Shown here in pieces: positions 31,549 through 42,118 of a stretch of DNA of 64,000 bases (positions are counted from its first letter, which is position 1; each line of letters begins with the position of its first letter). The stretch comes from Gammaproteobacteria bacterium (GTDB taxonomy: Bacteria > Pseudomonadota > Gammaproteobacteria > Xanthomonadales > Rhodanobacteraceae): assembly GCA_021325195.1 (NCBI GenBank), contig JAJPHQ010000035.1, positions 1 through 64,000 of the forward strand, read 5' to 3'. Made by a program: the position numbers and the translations under genes. The notes below the pieces were generated by a model. It saw nothing but the letters and a program-made list of their open reading frames with translations, did no database searches and was not told the origin of the DNA.

Positions 31549-32688
31549 TCAGCCTGTGATGAGATGCAAACGGGCCTTGACGAGCGCATCGAATTGACGC
31601 CCAATCGCGGTCGAATCGATTTGGTCCGCGATGTGGGCATGGCATCGCAGCCTCCGTTGAGCCCGAGTCCCCTCAGACAAATGTCGGCGGACCGCTTCGG
31701 CTAGGGCAAGTGCATTGCCTGCTTCGACAAGTGTTGTACACGGGCGTGCCTCGTCAAGCAATTCACGGATCGCAGCGGAATCACGGGTTATCAACGGGCG
31801 TCCTGCGGCTACGATCTGGAACACCTTGTTGGGGATTACGCTGGAGGCTTTTCCAGAAGTCCCGAAGATGCCGAGACAAATGTCGGCGCGTGCGATTTTG
31901 TCGGGAAGTTGTTCGTATGCCACCCAATCCAGCCACTCGAGGTTGGGAAGAGGGTCGCGCTCGAGCGTGTCGCGAATACGTGGCGCCTCCTGACCGCGTC
32001 CAACTAAGATCCAGCGGATCGGTTCGTCGCGCGTAAGTCGGGCTGCTTCGATGATCGTGTCGATGCCATGCAGTGGGATGAACTGACCGTAGAACAGAAC
32101 GCTGAGACGATTGCCTTGACGAAGCCGTTGAATGTAGCCGGATTGGAAGAATCGAGCTTCTGCGCCCACCCATACGTGTCCGAGCGATCCGGGTGTCATC
32201 CCGAATAGATCCTCCATGCGACGCGCATGGGTTGCTGTATCCATGAAAGAGAAATTTGCAGCGCGGACAGCCAGCCATTCGCTGACCCACAGCATCCAAG
32301 CGAGCGGATTGCGGCGGTCCAATATTCGCCGGTCATTTACGACAGTGTCGTAAATGGAGATGAACCAGTCGAACGCGACAGGCTTGCGACGTACCCATGC
32401 GAAGAGGCGAATGATCAGCACGTCGAGCTGACCTGGATAGGAGACCAGCACGAGATCATGAGCCGGGGCGCGCAGATAGCGCCATATCAGGCGAGGGTAG
32501 ACAACAATCAGCCGCAACACACGAGACGCCCACTCACCCATGCCGCCGAGACTGCTCTTGTCTTCCACGCCTTCCCACACCGGCGCATGAACCTCGATGA
32601 TTTCCGCGCCATGCGCACGCAAACCGTCACGCAGAATGCGGATACGTGGTTTGTTCGTATCGCAGGTTCCCCAAAGTACGATGTTCAT
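31549..32688 (-). CDS. glycosyltransferase family 4-like
   Basis: LSVLFYGQFIPLHGIDTIIEAARL...LEWLDWVAYEQLPDKIARADICLGIFGTSGKASSVIPNKVFQIVAAGRPLIT. Confidence 0.82.
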   Translation of the reverse strand: MNIVLWGTCDTNKPRIRILRDGLRAHGAEIIEVHAPVWEGVEDKSSLGGMGEWASRVLRLIVVYPRLIWRYLRAPAHDLVLVSYPGQLDVLIIRLFAWVRRKPVAFDWFISIYDTVVNDRRILDRRNPLAWMLWVSEWLAVRAANFSFMDTATHARRMEDLFGMTPGSLGHVWVGAEARFFQSGYIQRLRQGNRLSVLFYGQFIPLHGIDTIIEAARLTRDEPIRWILVGRGQEAPRIRDTLERDPLPNLEWLDWVAYEQLPDKIARADICLGIFGTSGKASSVIPNKVFQIVAAGRPLITRDSAAIRELLDEARPCTTLVEAGNALALAEAVRRHLSEGTRAQRRLRCHAHIADQIDSTAIGRQFDALVKARLHLITG

Positions 32689-32728
32689 GCGCCTGTAGGG
32701 GGTGTGATTCCGTGAAGACCGCAATGTT

Positions 32729-33694
32729 TTAAGCGCTCGGCGAGGTGGTGTGCCCCGTTGCTGACTGTTCTCGTGGCCGGATCAACCATCCAACGATCAA
32801 GGTTAGTACATCGCCCATCGTCGTCGCGATGCGCAGCGCGATCACGAGGATGCCGGCGGAGGCAGTGGAATACACCGGCGCGAGCATGAGCAGCAGCAGG
32901 CCTTCGCGCACACCGAGTCCGGCCGGCGCACCGGGGGTTACGAAGCCGACCACCCAGGCCAGCGAGAACGCCGCGATCAATAGCCAGCCGTCCTGTGCGG
33001 CCTCCGGCAACAGGAGGTGCGCGAGCACTATCAATCCAAGACCCAGCGTGCCATACATCAGGCAGTACAGCACGAATGCGCGCACGAGACTGGATTGTGA
33101 TGGCAGCAGTGCACCGTCCAGCGCGGGTGCGTACCTCGGCGTGAATTTCCGCAACAGCGCCGGCGCCACCTTCCGGAATAAGAACAGGCCCGCGATGGCG
33201 AATACCACCAGCACCGCGATCAGAGCGAGCTGCGCGCCATGATTGTGCACCGCCTGCAAGCCGACTTCCGACAATGCGCCGGTGCCGACTCCCACCACGA
33301 TGGCGGCGGCAACCACCAGAAGGGTTTCGAGGATCAGCGTCACGGCCAGTGCGCGCGCGGGGATTCCGCGTGCCAGCGACATGCCCACGCGCCCGAGGTA
33401 CTGCGCCACGTTGCCGGGCACGTACTTGGCGAATTGCGTGATGCCGATGATGCCGGTCAACTCGCGCCGCGACTTGCGGACACCGAGTGCCGACAGCATG
33501 CCCCGCCAGGCCAGCGCCAACAGCGGCGCTCCGGCCGACCAGCACAACGCTGCGAGTGCGATGCCGATGATTGCGCGAGGCGTCGAATACACACCGAGGT
33601 CGTGACCGCGCAGGGAGCGCACCACGTACCACGCGAACAACGCGGCCACGATCAGGCCAGCGATCAAACCGATCGTGCGATGCAACCGTTTCAC
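32729..33694 (-). CDS. lysylphosphatidylglycerol synthase/flippase-like integral membrane protein
   Basis: GTG start; [20 protein letters not shown]...[19 protein letters not shown] is typical of the LPG_synthase_TM family. Confidence 0.8.
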   Translation of the reverse strand: MKRLHRTIGLIAGLIVAALFAWYVVRSLRGHDLGVYSTPRAIIGIALAALCWSAGAPLLALAWRGMLSALGVRKSRRELTGIIGITQFAKYVPGNVAQYLGRVGMSLARGIPARALAVTLILETLLVVAAAIVVGVGTGALSEVGLQAVHNHGAQLALIAVLVVFAIAGLFLFRKVAPALLRKFTPRYAPALDGALLPSQSSLVRAFVLYCLMYGTLGLGLIVLAHLLLPEAAQDGWLLIAAFSLAWVVGFVTPGAPAGLGVREGLLLLMLAPVYSTASAGILVIALRIATTMGDVLTLIVGWLIRPREQSATGHTTSPSA

Positions 33695-33731
33695 GCCGGC
33701 GACCCTTTTGCGGCTCGTGGCCGCGACGGTA

Positions 33732-34676
33732 TCACACCGCCGCTTCCAGTTCCGGCACGAGCTTGAACAGGTCGCCGACCAGGCCAATGTCGGCGACCTC
33801 GAAGATCGGCGCTTCGGCGTCCTTGTTGATCGCGACGATGGTGCCGGCGTCCTTGATGCCGGTGAGGTGCTGGATGGCGCCGGAGATGCCGATCGCGATG
33901 TAGAGATCGGGGGCGATGATCTTGCCGGTCTGGCCGACCTGCATGTCGTTGGGGCAGTAGCCGGCATCGACCGCGGCGCGCGAGGCGCCGGCGGCGGCGT
34001 GCAGCTTGTCGGCCAGCCGGTAGATGATCTCGAAGTTTTCCTTCGAACCCAGTCCGCGTCCGCCGGAGACCACCCGCCGCGCGCTCTGCAGGTCGGGACG
34101 TTCGCTGGACGCCTGTTGCAGTTCGACGAAGCGCGTGTGCGACGGCAGCGGTACGTCGAGCGACAGCGCCTCCACCGGCGCGGCGTTGGCTGCTTCCCCG
34201 ACCGCCGGCCACGACGCGGTGCGCACGGTGCCGACCACGATGGCATCGGCGGGCGTCTCCACAGTGACGACGACGTTGCCGGCGTAGATCGGGCGGGTAA
34301 ACGTGTGCGGGCCTGCCACCGACATGATGTCGCTGACCTGGCCCGTGCCCAGCAGCGCGGCGACGCGCGGCGCGACGTCCTTGCCGAAGGTGGTCGAGGG
34401 CAGCAACACGTGCGAATAGCCGTTCTTCGCGACCATGGCGATCTGCGGCGCCAGCATCGCGGCCAGCGGGTGTGCGTTCTCGGGGCGCGCGATGGTCAGC
34501 ACCTTCGAAACGCCGTCCAGTTTCGCCGCTTGCGCGGCGACGGCGCCGGGCGCATCGGAAAGCACCAGCACGTCGATCGCGTCGGGCTTCAGTTCGCGCG
34601 CGCAGGTGACGCAGCGCGCCGTCGAGGCGTTGATCTGGCCGTTCAGGTGTTCGGCGACGATCAGGATTTTGGACAT
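33732..34676 (-). CDS. etfA: electron transfer flavoprotein alpha subunit
   Basis: [74 protein letters not shown]. Confidence 0.95.
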   Translation of the reverse strand: MSKILIVAEHLNGQINASTARCVTCARELKPDAIDVLVLSDAPGAVAAQAAKLDGVSKVLTIARPENAHPLAAMLAPQIAMVAKNGYSHVLLPSTTFGKDVAPRVAALLGTGQVSDIMSVAGPHTFTRPIYAGNVVVTVETPADAIVVGTVRTASWPAVGEAANAAPVEALSLDVPLPSHTRFVELQQASSERPDLQSARRVVSGGRGLGSKENFEIIYRLADKLHAAAGASRAAVDAGYCPNDMQVGQTGKIIAPDLYIAIGISGAIQHLTGIKDAGTIVAINKDAEAPIFEVADIGLVGDLFKLVPELEAAV

Positions 34677-34698
34677 GAATCGAATCTCTCACTGTCGA

Positions 34699-34833
34699 AC
34701 CCCTCTCCCGTCGGGAGAGGCGCGCTTCGCGCGAGCGCGTAGCGCTGGGGTGAGGGTACGAGACTTGCGAGATTTCGCAAAGAACCGAACCCTCATCCGG
34801 CGCTTCGCGCCACCTTCTCCCAGAGGGAGAAGG
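34699..34833. repeat. composite palindromic intergenic element between etfB and etfA
   Basis: Terminal hairpins cctctccc-gtc-gggagagg (34702-34720) and ccttctccc-aga-gggagaagg (34813-34833), with inner ggggtgagggt / accctcatcc inverted segment. Confidence 0.8.
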
Positions 34834-34837
34834 AAGC

Positions 34838-35584
34838 TCACACCAACCCTTTCTGCTTCAGTAAGCCGACCAACTCGGCGACATCCTTCACCATCACCCC
34901 GCGCGAACGTTTGGGCGGCGGCGCGTAGCGCGTGGTCCTGATTTCGCCGCCGTGCTCGATGTTCAAGGATGGCAACTCGATCGTCTCGATCGGCTTGCTC
35001 TTGGCCTTCATGATGTCGGGCAGCTTGATGAAGCGCGGTTCGTTGAGGCGCAGATCCGTCGTCACGACCGCCGGCAGATCGACTTCGATGGTTTCGAGGC
35101 CGGCATCGACTTCGCGGGTCACCTTGGCCTTGTTGCCGGACACTTCCAGCTTCGACGCGAAGGTCGCCTGCGGACGCTCCCACAACGCGGCCAGCATCTG
35201 GCCGGTCTGGTTGCAGTCGTCGTCGATGGCCTGCTTGCCGAGGATCACCAGACCCGGCTGCTCCTTCTCGACCAGCTTGAGGAACACCCGCGCGGCCGCC
35301 AGCGGCTGCACCGGGTCGGGCGTGACCACGTGGATCGCGCGGTTGGCGCCCATCGCGAGGCCGTTGCGCAGGTGCGGTTGCGCGTCGGCGGGCGCGATGG
35401 TGGCGATCACCACTTCCTCGGCGATGCCTTTCTCGCGCAGCCGCAGCGCCTCTTCCAGCGCGATGTCGTCGAACGGGTTGGGCGAAAGTTTCACGCCGTC
35501 GGTGACCACGCCGCTGCCATCCGGCTTCACCTGGATGCGCACGTTGTAATCGACCACGCGCTTGTATCCGACCAGGATCTTCAT
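34838..35584 (-). CDS. etfB: electron transfer flavoprotein beta subunit
   Basis: MKILVGYKRVVDYNVRIQVKPDGSGV...LSPNPFDDIALEEALRLREKG. Confidence 0.95.
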   Translation of the reverse strand: MKILVGYKRVVDYNVRIQVKPDGSGVVTDGVKLSPNPFDDIALEEALRLREKGIAEEVVIATIAPADAQPHLRNGLAMGANRAIHVVTPDPVQPLAAARVFLKLVEKEQPGLVILGKQAIDDDCNQTGQMLAALWERPQATFASKLEVSGNKAKVTREVDAGLETIEVDLPAVVTTDLRLNEPRFIKLPDIMKAKSKPIETIELPSLNIEHGGEIRTTRYAPPPKRSRGVMVKDVAELVGLLKQKGLV

Positions 35585-35660
35585 CGGGGTTCCCTTGGCT
35601 GATGCCCGTGCTGCGCGGGCCTGACGGAAACGGACATTCTAGCGGTTGCCGCGCCCCGCT

Positions 35661-36554
35661 TCAGGCACGGCGCAGGATGGCCGCCGCAAAGCGCGCTGCG
35701 GCGCCGGCGGCTTGATCCAGGAACACCGAGGGCTCGACCAGTTCCAGTTCCAGCAGGAGCGGCGTGCCTTCGTCGTCGCGGATCAGGTCCACGCGCGTGT
35801 ACAGCAGCGGCTTCACGAACGGAATCGCCGCCACCGCGCGCCGGGCGACATCGAGTTCATCGGCCGAAGGCGTGCGCGGGCCGACCTCTTCTTTCGCGAA
35901 CAATCCCGGGGTCGGGCCTTCGCCGCGCCTGAGCAGCGGGCCCTTGCGGATCGCGTGCGAGTACTCGCCGCCGAAGAACAGCAGCGCGGTCTCGCCGTGT
36001 TCGTCCACGTGGTCGAGATACGGCTGCAACAACACACTGCGGTTGGCGTGGAGCAGGCGCTGCACGTGCGCGACCATCGCATCGCGGTCCGCGCGCGCAT
36101 GCCGTTGCGCATCGCGCGAGCCCGCGCCGACCGCGGGCTTGACCACGAAGTCACGCGCGTCCTGGCAGGTGTCGAGAAACGTCTCGATCGCCGCCTGCCC
36201 GTCGTCATCGGGTTCGACGAACGCGCCCGGCACCACCGGCACGCCGGCGCGTGCGAGATCGGCGAGGTAATGCTTGTCGGTGTTCCAGCGGATCACCGGC
36301 AGCGGATTGAGCAGTCTGGTCTGCGCCGCAACACGTTCCGCCCAGGCCAGGAATGCGGGCAGCCGCTCGCAGTAATCCCAGGTCGAACGCAGCAGCGCGA
36401 GATCGAAGCGCGACCAGTCGATGGCATCGTCGTCCCAATCGAGCTCCTGCGCATCCGTACCGGCGTCATGCAACGCACTCAACAACGGCGGCATGTCGCC
36501 ATCGCTGCCGCGCGCCGCACGCGCGGTGACGAGGGCGATTCGCGGCGATGCCAT
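35661..36554 (-). CDS. ATP-grasp domain protein (RimK/DcsG-like ligase)
   Basis: DWSRFDLALLRSTWDYCERLPAFLAWAERVAAQTRLLNPLPVIRWNTDKHYLADLARAGVPVVP. Confidence 0.75.
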   Translation of the reverse strand: MASPRIALVTARAARGSDGDMPPLLSALHDAGTDAQELDWDDDAIDWSRFDLALLRSTWDYCERLPAFLAWAERVAAQTRLLNPLPVIRWNTDKHYLADLARAGVPVVPGAFVEPDDDGQAAIETFLDTCQDARDFVVKPAVGAGSRDAQRHARADRDAMVAHVQRLLHANRSVLLQPYLDHVDEHGETALLFFGGEYSHAIRKGPLLRRGEGPTPGLFAKEEVGPRTPSADELDVARRAVAAIPFVKPLLYTRVDLIRDDEGTPLLLELELVEPSVFLDQAAGAAARFAAAILRRA

Positions 36555-36581
36555 GGCCGGATGGCTTCCCTGCCGCGCGGG

Positions 36582-38774
36582 TCAGCGCTTCGCGTCGGGC
36601 CGCCAGCCGGGCACGCCCGCCCGCCATTTCATGAACGCGATCCAGTCGGCGGTCAGGAGGTCGTTCTGGGTACGGGTGGAGCCGATGCCGTGGCCGGCCT
36701 GCGCGTCGATCCGCAGCAGCACCGGATTGGGCGTGCCCGAAGCCTGCAGCGCGGCGGCGAACTTGGCCGGTTCCCACGGCGACACCCGCGGATCATTCAA
36801 GCCGGTCGTGATCATCACCGCGGGATACGTGACGCCATGCTTGACGTGCTGGATGGAATCCATCGCGTACAGGTTTTCGAATCCCTGTTTGGTTTTCACG
36901 CTGCCGAACTCGGGGATGTTGGGCGGCCCGTTGGGCGAGAATTCGGCGCGCAGCGTATTCGCGGCGGGCACCAGATCGATCACGCCCGCGAACAGGTCCG
37001 GGCGTTCGGTCATCGCGCGGCCCATGGTGATGCCGCCTGCCGAGCCGCCGATGATGAACAGCTTGTCCTTGCCGGTGACGCCGCGCGCGATCAGGTCTTC
37101 GCCGCAGGCGATCAGGTCCTCCCAGGTGTGGTGCTTGTTGGCATCCTTGCCGCCGAGCCGCCACGCCTCGCCCTTCTCGCCACCCCCGCGCACGTGGCAG
37201 ATGCCGTAGCTGATGCCTTCACGCATCGCCGCGGCGCGCCGCGTACTGAAGTCGGCGAGATTGGAAATGCCGTAGGAGCCGTAGGCCTCGACCAGCGTGA
37301 TCTGCGGGCCTTTCGCGTCCCTGGGCTGGATCAGCGTGAGCGGCACTTCCACGCCGTCCTGCGCCCTGGCTTGCAGGTCGCCGACCTTGAACGCCGTGGC
37401 GTCCATGTCGCCGCGATGGCCGATCTCGAGATCGGCGAACTTTCGCGCCGTCGGGTCATAGCGGAAATACGTCGGCTGCACGACCCAGCTCGACAGGTCG
37501 AGCGTGATGCCCGGCCGGCGCGGGTCGGCGAACGCACTGCCGATGTGGCCCTCGAACGGCAGCGCGATCTGTTCGATCTTCGAGCTCCCTGCCGGGATGC
37601 GCAGCAGTTGCGAGTACGCGCCCTGGCGCGCCAGCACGTACAGGGCATCCGACGCCGCGGCGATTTGCTCGATCACGCGACCGGGTTGCGCCGGCACCAG
37701 CGTCTTCGCCGAGGACAACGGTTCGCCGGCCCGGACTTCCAGCACCTTGAAGGTCGGCGCGTCCTTGTGCGACAGCAGGAAGATCTGGTCGCCACGCATG
37801 TCGATGCCGGTGACGTCGTCGCTGCGGTCGACGAACGGTTTCCAGGCGGTCTTCGGGTCGTTCACCCCGGCAACGGGCGCCAGCCACAGCTTCAACTCGT
37901 TCTGGACACCGTTGAGGGAGAACGCGGTGGCGAACGACGCGCCGGGCACGATGCCCAGTATCGGAAACGCCTCGGGCGTGAACGCCGGGCCATGGCCGGC
38001 GGTGGTGCCGAGCACCGTGTAGGGCTTGGCCGAGAGATTCCAACCGTCGAGCGTGGAGTTCTTGTATTTGTCCGTCTCGGGTTCGCCGGGCTTCAATTGC
38101 GCCAGGCGGTTGAAATACACCGTCTTCGAATCGGGGCTCCACGCCGTGGCACCGAACCGCACGCGATCGAGCGGGCCCGCGATCGCCTTGCCGGTGGCGG
38201 CGTCGTACACCGTCATCGAGGCGTTTTCCGAACCGCCCTCGGACACGCCCACCGCGACCTTGCTGCCATCCGGCGAGGCGAGGAACCAGTTGATCGCATA
38301 CGGCGTGCCGTCGTGCTGCCTGCGCAGCGCCGCGATGTCCACCAGTTTGCGTGTGCCGTTCGCGTCGCGCACCATCAGGTCGAAATCGTCCGCGCCGGGC
38401 GCGCGTTCCTCGTAGAAGTCACGCCCGCCGTACGACATGAAGCCCTGCACGAAACCGAAGCTGCCGGTGAACGCGGACACGCGCTTCTGCAGCGCGGCCA
38501 GCGGCGCGATCGCGTCCAGCACCTTGCGTGTGTACGCGCCCTCGGCCTTCATCCACGCGATGGTCGCGGGGTCGAGTTTTTCCATGTAGCGGTAGTTGTC
38601 GGTGACCTTGACGCCCCACAGCGTTTCGGTGACCGGCCTGACCGGCGCGGTGGGCGGCGGCGCGCCCACGCCGATCGGCGCCAGGGGGTCGTCCGCGGCC
38701 AGCGCGGACGAGCCGGTGGCGAACGGGAAAACCAGGACGGAAACCAGCAGACTGGCGCGGGCGGAAAAGCGCAT
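36582..38774 (-). CDS. prolyl oligopeptidase family serine peptidase, secreted
   Basis: Signal peptide MRFSARASLLVSVLVFPFATGSSALA; LFIIGGSAGGITMGRAMTERPDLFAG (GxSxGG). Confidence 0.9.
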   Translation of the reverse strand: MRFSARASLLVSVLVFPFATGSSALAADDPLAPIGVGAPPPTAPVRPVTETLWGVKVTDNYRYMEKLDPATIAWMKAEGAYTRKVLDAIAPLAALQKRVSAFTGSFGFVQGFMSYGGRDFYEERAPGADDFDLMVRDANGTRKLVDIAALRRQHDGTPYAINWFLASPDGSKVAVGVSEGGSENASMTVYDAATGKAIAGPLDRVRFGATAWSPDSKTVYFNRLAQLKPGEPETDKYKNSTLDGWNLSAKPYTVLGTTAGHGPAFTPEAFPILGIVPGASFATAFSLNGVQNELKLWLAPVAGVNDPKTAWKPFVDRSDDVTGIDMRGDQIFLLSHKDAPTFKVLEVRAGEPLSSAKTLVPAQPGRVIEQIAAASDALYVLARQGAYSQLLRIPAGSSKIEQIALPFEGHIGSAFADPRRPGITLDLSSWVVQPTYFRYDPTARKFADLEIGHRGDMDATAFKVGDLQARAQDGVEVPLTLIQPRDAKGPQITLVEAYGSYGISNLADFSTRRAAAMREGISYGICHVRGGGEKGEAWRLGGKDANKHHTWEDLIACGEDLIARGVTGKDKLFIIGGSAGGITMGRAMTERPDLFAGVIDLVPAANTLRAEFSPNGPPNIPEFGSVKTKQGFENLYAMDSIQHVKHGVTYPAVMITTGLNDPRVSPWEPAKFAAALQASGTPNPVLLRIDAQAGHGIGSTRTQNDLLTADWIAFMKWRAGVPGWRPDAKR

Positions 38775-38844
38775 GGCCGACCCTCCTCGACGATGGTCGG
38801 GCAAGTCTAGCGACCGGAGGGCCTGAAGCCGCAAATGCCGGAAG

Positions 38845-40497
38845 TTACAGGTTCCGGTAGTTGGGCCCGGAACCGCCCTCGGGCGTCACCCAGGTGATGA
38901 TTTCGTAGGGATCCTTGATGTCGCAGGTCTTGCAGTGCACGCAGTTGGCGGCGTTGATCTGCAGGCGCAGCGATTTGCCGTCACCGGCGTGCGCGTCCTC
39001 GACGATTTCATACACGTTGGCGGGACAGAAGCGCGTGCAGGGATTGGCGTATTCGGTGACGCAGCGATCCACGCAGATCGAGGTGTCGGCGACGTGCAGG
39101 TGCACCGGCTGGTCCTCGTCGTGTTCGGTGGCGGCGAAGTACACGCCCGCAAGCCGGTCGCGCGGCGGCAGGGTGCGTTCGATCCAGCCGGGTTCGCGCG
39201 GCGAAGTCGCGTTCGGACCGGGACGATGGGTTTTCGTTGCGGGCGGGTCGAGCTTGTCCAGCGCTGACCAGTCGGCGTGGTTCTTCAGCGTCCACGGCGA
39301 CAGGCCCGCGGTCGCGGTTTCCCACGCGGCGTTGAACAGGCCGCGCCACAGTCCGCCGTGGAAACCGGGGCGGATGTTGCGCACCTTCTTCAGTTCCTTC
39401 GCGACGGGCGAGGCGCGCAGGCGCGCATCGAAGCCATCCGACGATCGCCTTTCCGCGAAGTGTTCGGCCGCCAGCATCCCGGAGCGGATCGCCTGATGCG
39501 TGCCCTTGATCTTGGGCACGTTCATCAGCCCCGCCGCATCGCCGATCAGGATCGCGCCAGGCATTTCCACTTTCGGCAGCGACTGCCAGCCGCCCTCGAT
39601 CAATGCACGTGCGCCGGCCGACACGATCTGTCCGGCTTCCAGCAGCGGCTTGATGCGCGCATGGTTCTTCAACTGCTGGAATGCTTCCCATGGCCGGAAC
39701 AGCGGGTCGGAATAATCCAGCCCCGCGACGAAGCCGATCGCGACGCGGTCCTGGTCGAGCTGGTAGATGAAACTGCCGCCGTAGGTCTTGCGGTCCAGCG
39801 GCCAGCCGACGGTGTGGGTGATGCGGCCCGGCTGCACGCGGCCCGGCGGCAGTTGCCACAGTTCCTTCAAGCCGATGCCATAGGTCTGCGGATCGCAATG
39901 CTTGTCGAGCCCGTATTTCGCGATCAACGTCTTGCTGACGCTGCCCCGGCAGCCTTCGGCCAGCACCGTCAACTTGGCGCGGATGTCGATGCCTTGCGTG
40001 TAGCCCGGCTTGTGCGAGCCGTCCTTCGCGACACCCATGTCGCCGATCCGCACGCCGGCGACCGCGCCTTTCTCGTCGAACACCGCGTCGGCCGCGGCAA
40101 AGCCGGGGAACACGTCCACGCCCAGCGCTTCGGCCTGCGGCGCCAGCCACGCGCACAGCGCGCCCAGCGACACGATGAAATTGCCGGCGTTGTGCATCTG
40201 CGGCGGGGTCGGCAGTTTCAGCGCGCGTTTCGCATCGCGCAGCAGCAGGAATTCGTCGTGCGCGGCGGGCACGCAGATCGGCGGCGGGTTGTCACGCCAG
40301 CCCGGCAGCAGCGCGTCCAGCGGCCCGGGTTCGATCACCGCGCCGGACAGGATCTGCGCGCCGACCGTGGAAGCCTTCTCGATCACGCACACGCGCGTGT
40401 CCGGTTCGAGCTGTTTCAGGCGGATCGCGAAGGCGAGGCCGGACGGCCCCGCGCCCACCACGACCACGTCGTAGTCCATCGTTTCGCGTTCGCTCAT
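38845..40497 (-). CDS. electron transfer flavoprotein-ubiquinone oxidoreductase
   Basis: DVVVVGAGPSGLAFAIRLKQL; C-terminal 4Fe-4S Cys motif NAANCVHCKTCDIKDPYEIITWVTPEGGSGPNY. Confidence 0.93.
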   Translation of the reverse strand: MSERETMDYDVVVVGAGPSGLAFAIRLKQLEPDTRVCVIEKASTVGAQILSGAVIEPGPLDALLPGWRDNPPPICVPAAHDEFLLLRDAKRALKLPTPPQMHNAGNFIVSLGALCAWLAPQAEALGVDVFPGFAAADAVFDEKGAVAGVRIGDMGVAKDGSHKPGYTQGIDIRAKLTVLAEGCRGSVSKTLIAKYGLDKHCDPQTYGIGLKELWQLPPGRVQPGRITHTVGWPLDRKTYGGSFIYQLDQDRVAIGFVAGLDYSDPLFRPWEAFQQLKNHARIKPLLEAGQIVSAGARALIEGGWQSLPKVEMPGAILIGDAAGLMNVPKIKGTHQAIRSGMLAAEHFAERRSSDGFDARLRASPVAKELKKVRNIRPGFHGGLWRGLFNAAWETATAGLSPWTLKNHADWSALDKLDPPATKTHRPGPNATSPREPGWIERTLPPRDRLAGVYFAATEHDEDQPVHLHVADTSICVDRCVTEYANPCTRFCPANVYEIVEDAHAGDGKSLRLQINAANCVHCKTCDIKDPYEIITWVTPEGGSGPNYRNL

Positions 40498-40588
40498 GGC
40501 GCGATTGTCGATGCTCGTGATGGTTCAGGCAAACGCGGGATGCACGGCCAGCCGCGCATCCCCCATAATCGGGCAACCGGGAGGGCCG

Positions 40589-42001
40589 ATGAGCGCGATC
40601 GAACCGGAGACGCTGGCTGCAGCCGAATTGCGCCGCGCGGGCGTGTGCCAGTCGCTGCACTGGCTGGCCGCGGGGCGGCTCACGCCCACGGCGCTGGCCG
40701 AGGCCTGTCTCGACGCGATCGCGAGGCTCGACCCGCAACTCAACGCCTTCGTGGACGTGCGTCCCGACCTGGTGCGCGATCAGGCCGGCAGCGCGCAGCG
40801 CCGCCGCCGCGAAGGCCCGATCGGGCGGCTGGAGGGCATTCCGGTCGCGGTCAAGGACAACCTCGATGTGGCCGGTTACCCGACCGCCGCGGGGCTGGCT
40901 TCGCGGCGAACACGCGTTGCGCGGGACGATGCGCACGCGGTCGCGCGCCTGCGTGCCGCCGGTGCGATCGTGCTGGGCAAGACCAATCTCGACGAGGGTG
41001 CGCTGGGCGCGTCCACCAACAACCCGCATTTCGGCGCGACGCACAATCCGCATCGGCTCGGCTACACCGCCGGCGGTTCGTCGGGTGGGTCGGCCGCCGC
41101 GGTGGCGGCCGGCTTGGCGACCGTCGCGCTGGGCTCCGACACCCTGGGTTCGGTGCGCATCCCCGCAAGCTACTGCGGCGTGTTCGCGCTGAAGCCCACG
41201 CACGGCGAGATCTCCGCGCGCGGACTGGTGCCGGCCGCGCGCAGGCTCGATGCGGTCGGCATCCTCGCGCGCGGCGTGGGCGATCTGGTCGTGCTGCTGC
41301 AGGTGCTGGCCGGCTACGACGCGGACGATCCACGTTCGCGCCGCCGTCGCGTCGCGCTGCAGCCGCCGGACTGGAATCCCGAACAACTGCGCTGCGGCGT
41401 GTTGCCCGACCTCGCCGTGATCGGGGTGGAAGCGCCGGTGGTCGAGGTGTTCGAAACGGCGCTGGCAAGACTCGAACGCGAACTGGGCCAGCGCCAGACG
41501 CTGGATTTCTCCGACTGGCCTTGCGCGAAGATGCGCCGCGCGGGACTGCTGCTGATGGAAGCGGAGATGCGCAACACCTTCGCCGACGATCTTGCCGACA
41601 CCGCGCATCCGGTGTCGGACGGCTTCCGGCGCATGCTGGATTACGCGGCGAGAAAATCCGCGGCCGATTACGTCGCCGCGGATCGCATGCTCGACTTCAC
41701 GGTGCTGAAGGCGCGGCGGGTGTTCGCGCGGGTGGACGTGCTGGTGACGCCGACCACGCCGCAGGGCGCGTTCCCGCTCGATGCGCCGGTGCCCGATTCG
41801 CAGGCGGACCTCACCGCGTTTGCGAGTCTTTCGGGCTGTCCCGCGGTCAGCATCCCGATGGGCACGCTGCCGGACGGTCTGCCGATCGGCATGCAATTCG
41901 TCGGCGCGCCGGGTTCCGACCTGCGCCTGCTGGAACTGGCGGAAATGTGCGCCTCGGCGCTGGATGCCGCGCCGGCCTATCCCGTCGAACCGATGCGCTG
42001 A
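40589..42001 (+). CDS. amidase signature family protein (AtzF/GatA-like amidase)
   Basis: VAVKDNLDVAGYPTAAGL, YTAGGSSGGSAAAVAAGLATVALGSDTLGSVRIPASYCGV. Confidence 0.88.
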   Translation: MSAIEPETLAAAELRRAGVCQSLHWLAAGRLTPTALAEACLDAIARLDPQLNAFVDVRPDLVRDQAGSAQRRRREGPIGRLEGIPVAVKDNLDVAGYPTAAGLASRRTRVARDDAHAVARLRAAGAIVLGKTNLDEGALGASTNNPHFGATHNPHRLGYTAGGSSGGSAAAVAAGLATVALGSDTLGSVRIPASYCGVFALKPTHGEISARGLVPAARRLDAVGILARGVGDLVVLLQVLAGYDADDPRSRRRRVALQPPDWNPEQLRCGVLPDLAVIGVEAPVVEVFETALARLERELGQRQTLDFSDWPCAKMRRAGLLLMEAEMRNTFADDLADTAHPVSDGFRRMLDYAARKSAADYVAADRMLDFTVLKARRVFARVDVLVTPTTPQGAFPLDAPVPDSQADLTAFASLSGCPAVSIPMGTLPDGLPIGMQFVGAPGSDLRLLELAEMCASALDAAPAYPVEPMR

Positions 42002-42118
42002 GCGCGCGCAGCACGGGGGTGCGCATGCGCGTCGCATCTCATCCCACATTGTCATTCCGAGGGCATCTCAGGCTTCGTCTGCGATGCAGCCCGGAATCCA
42101 GTGTCTTTGCTGTCGTAG

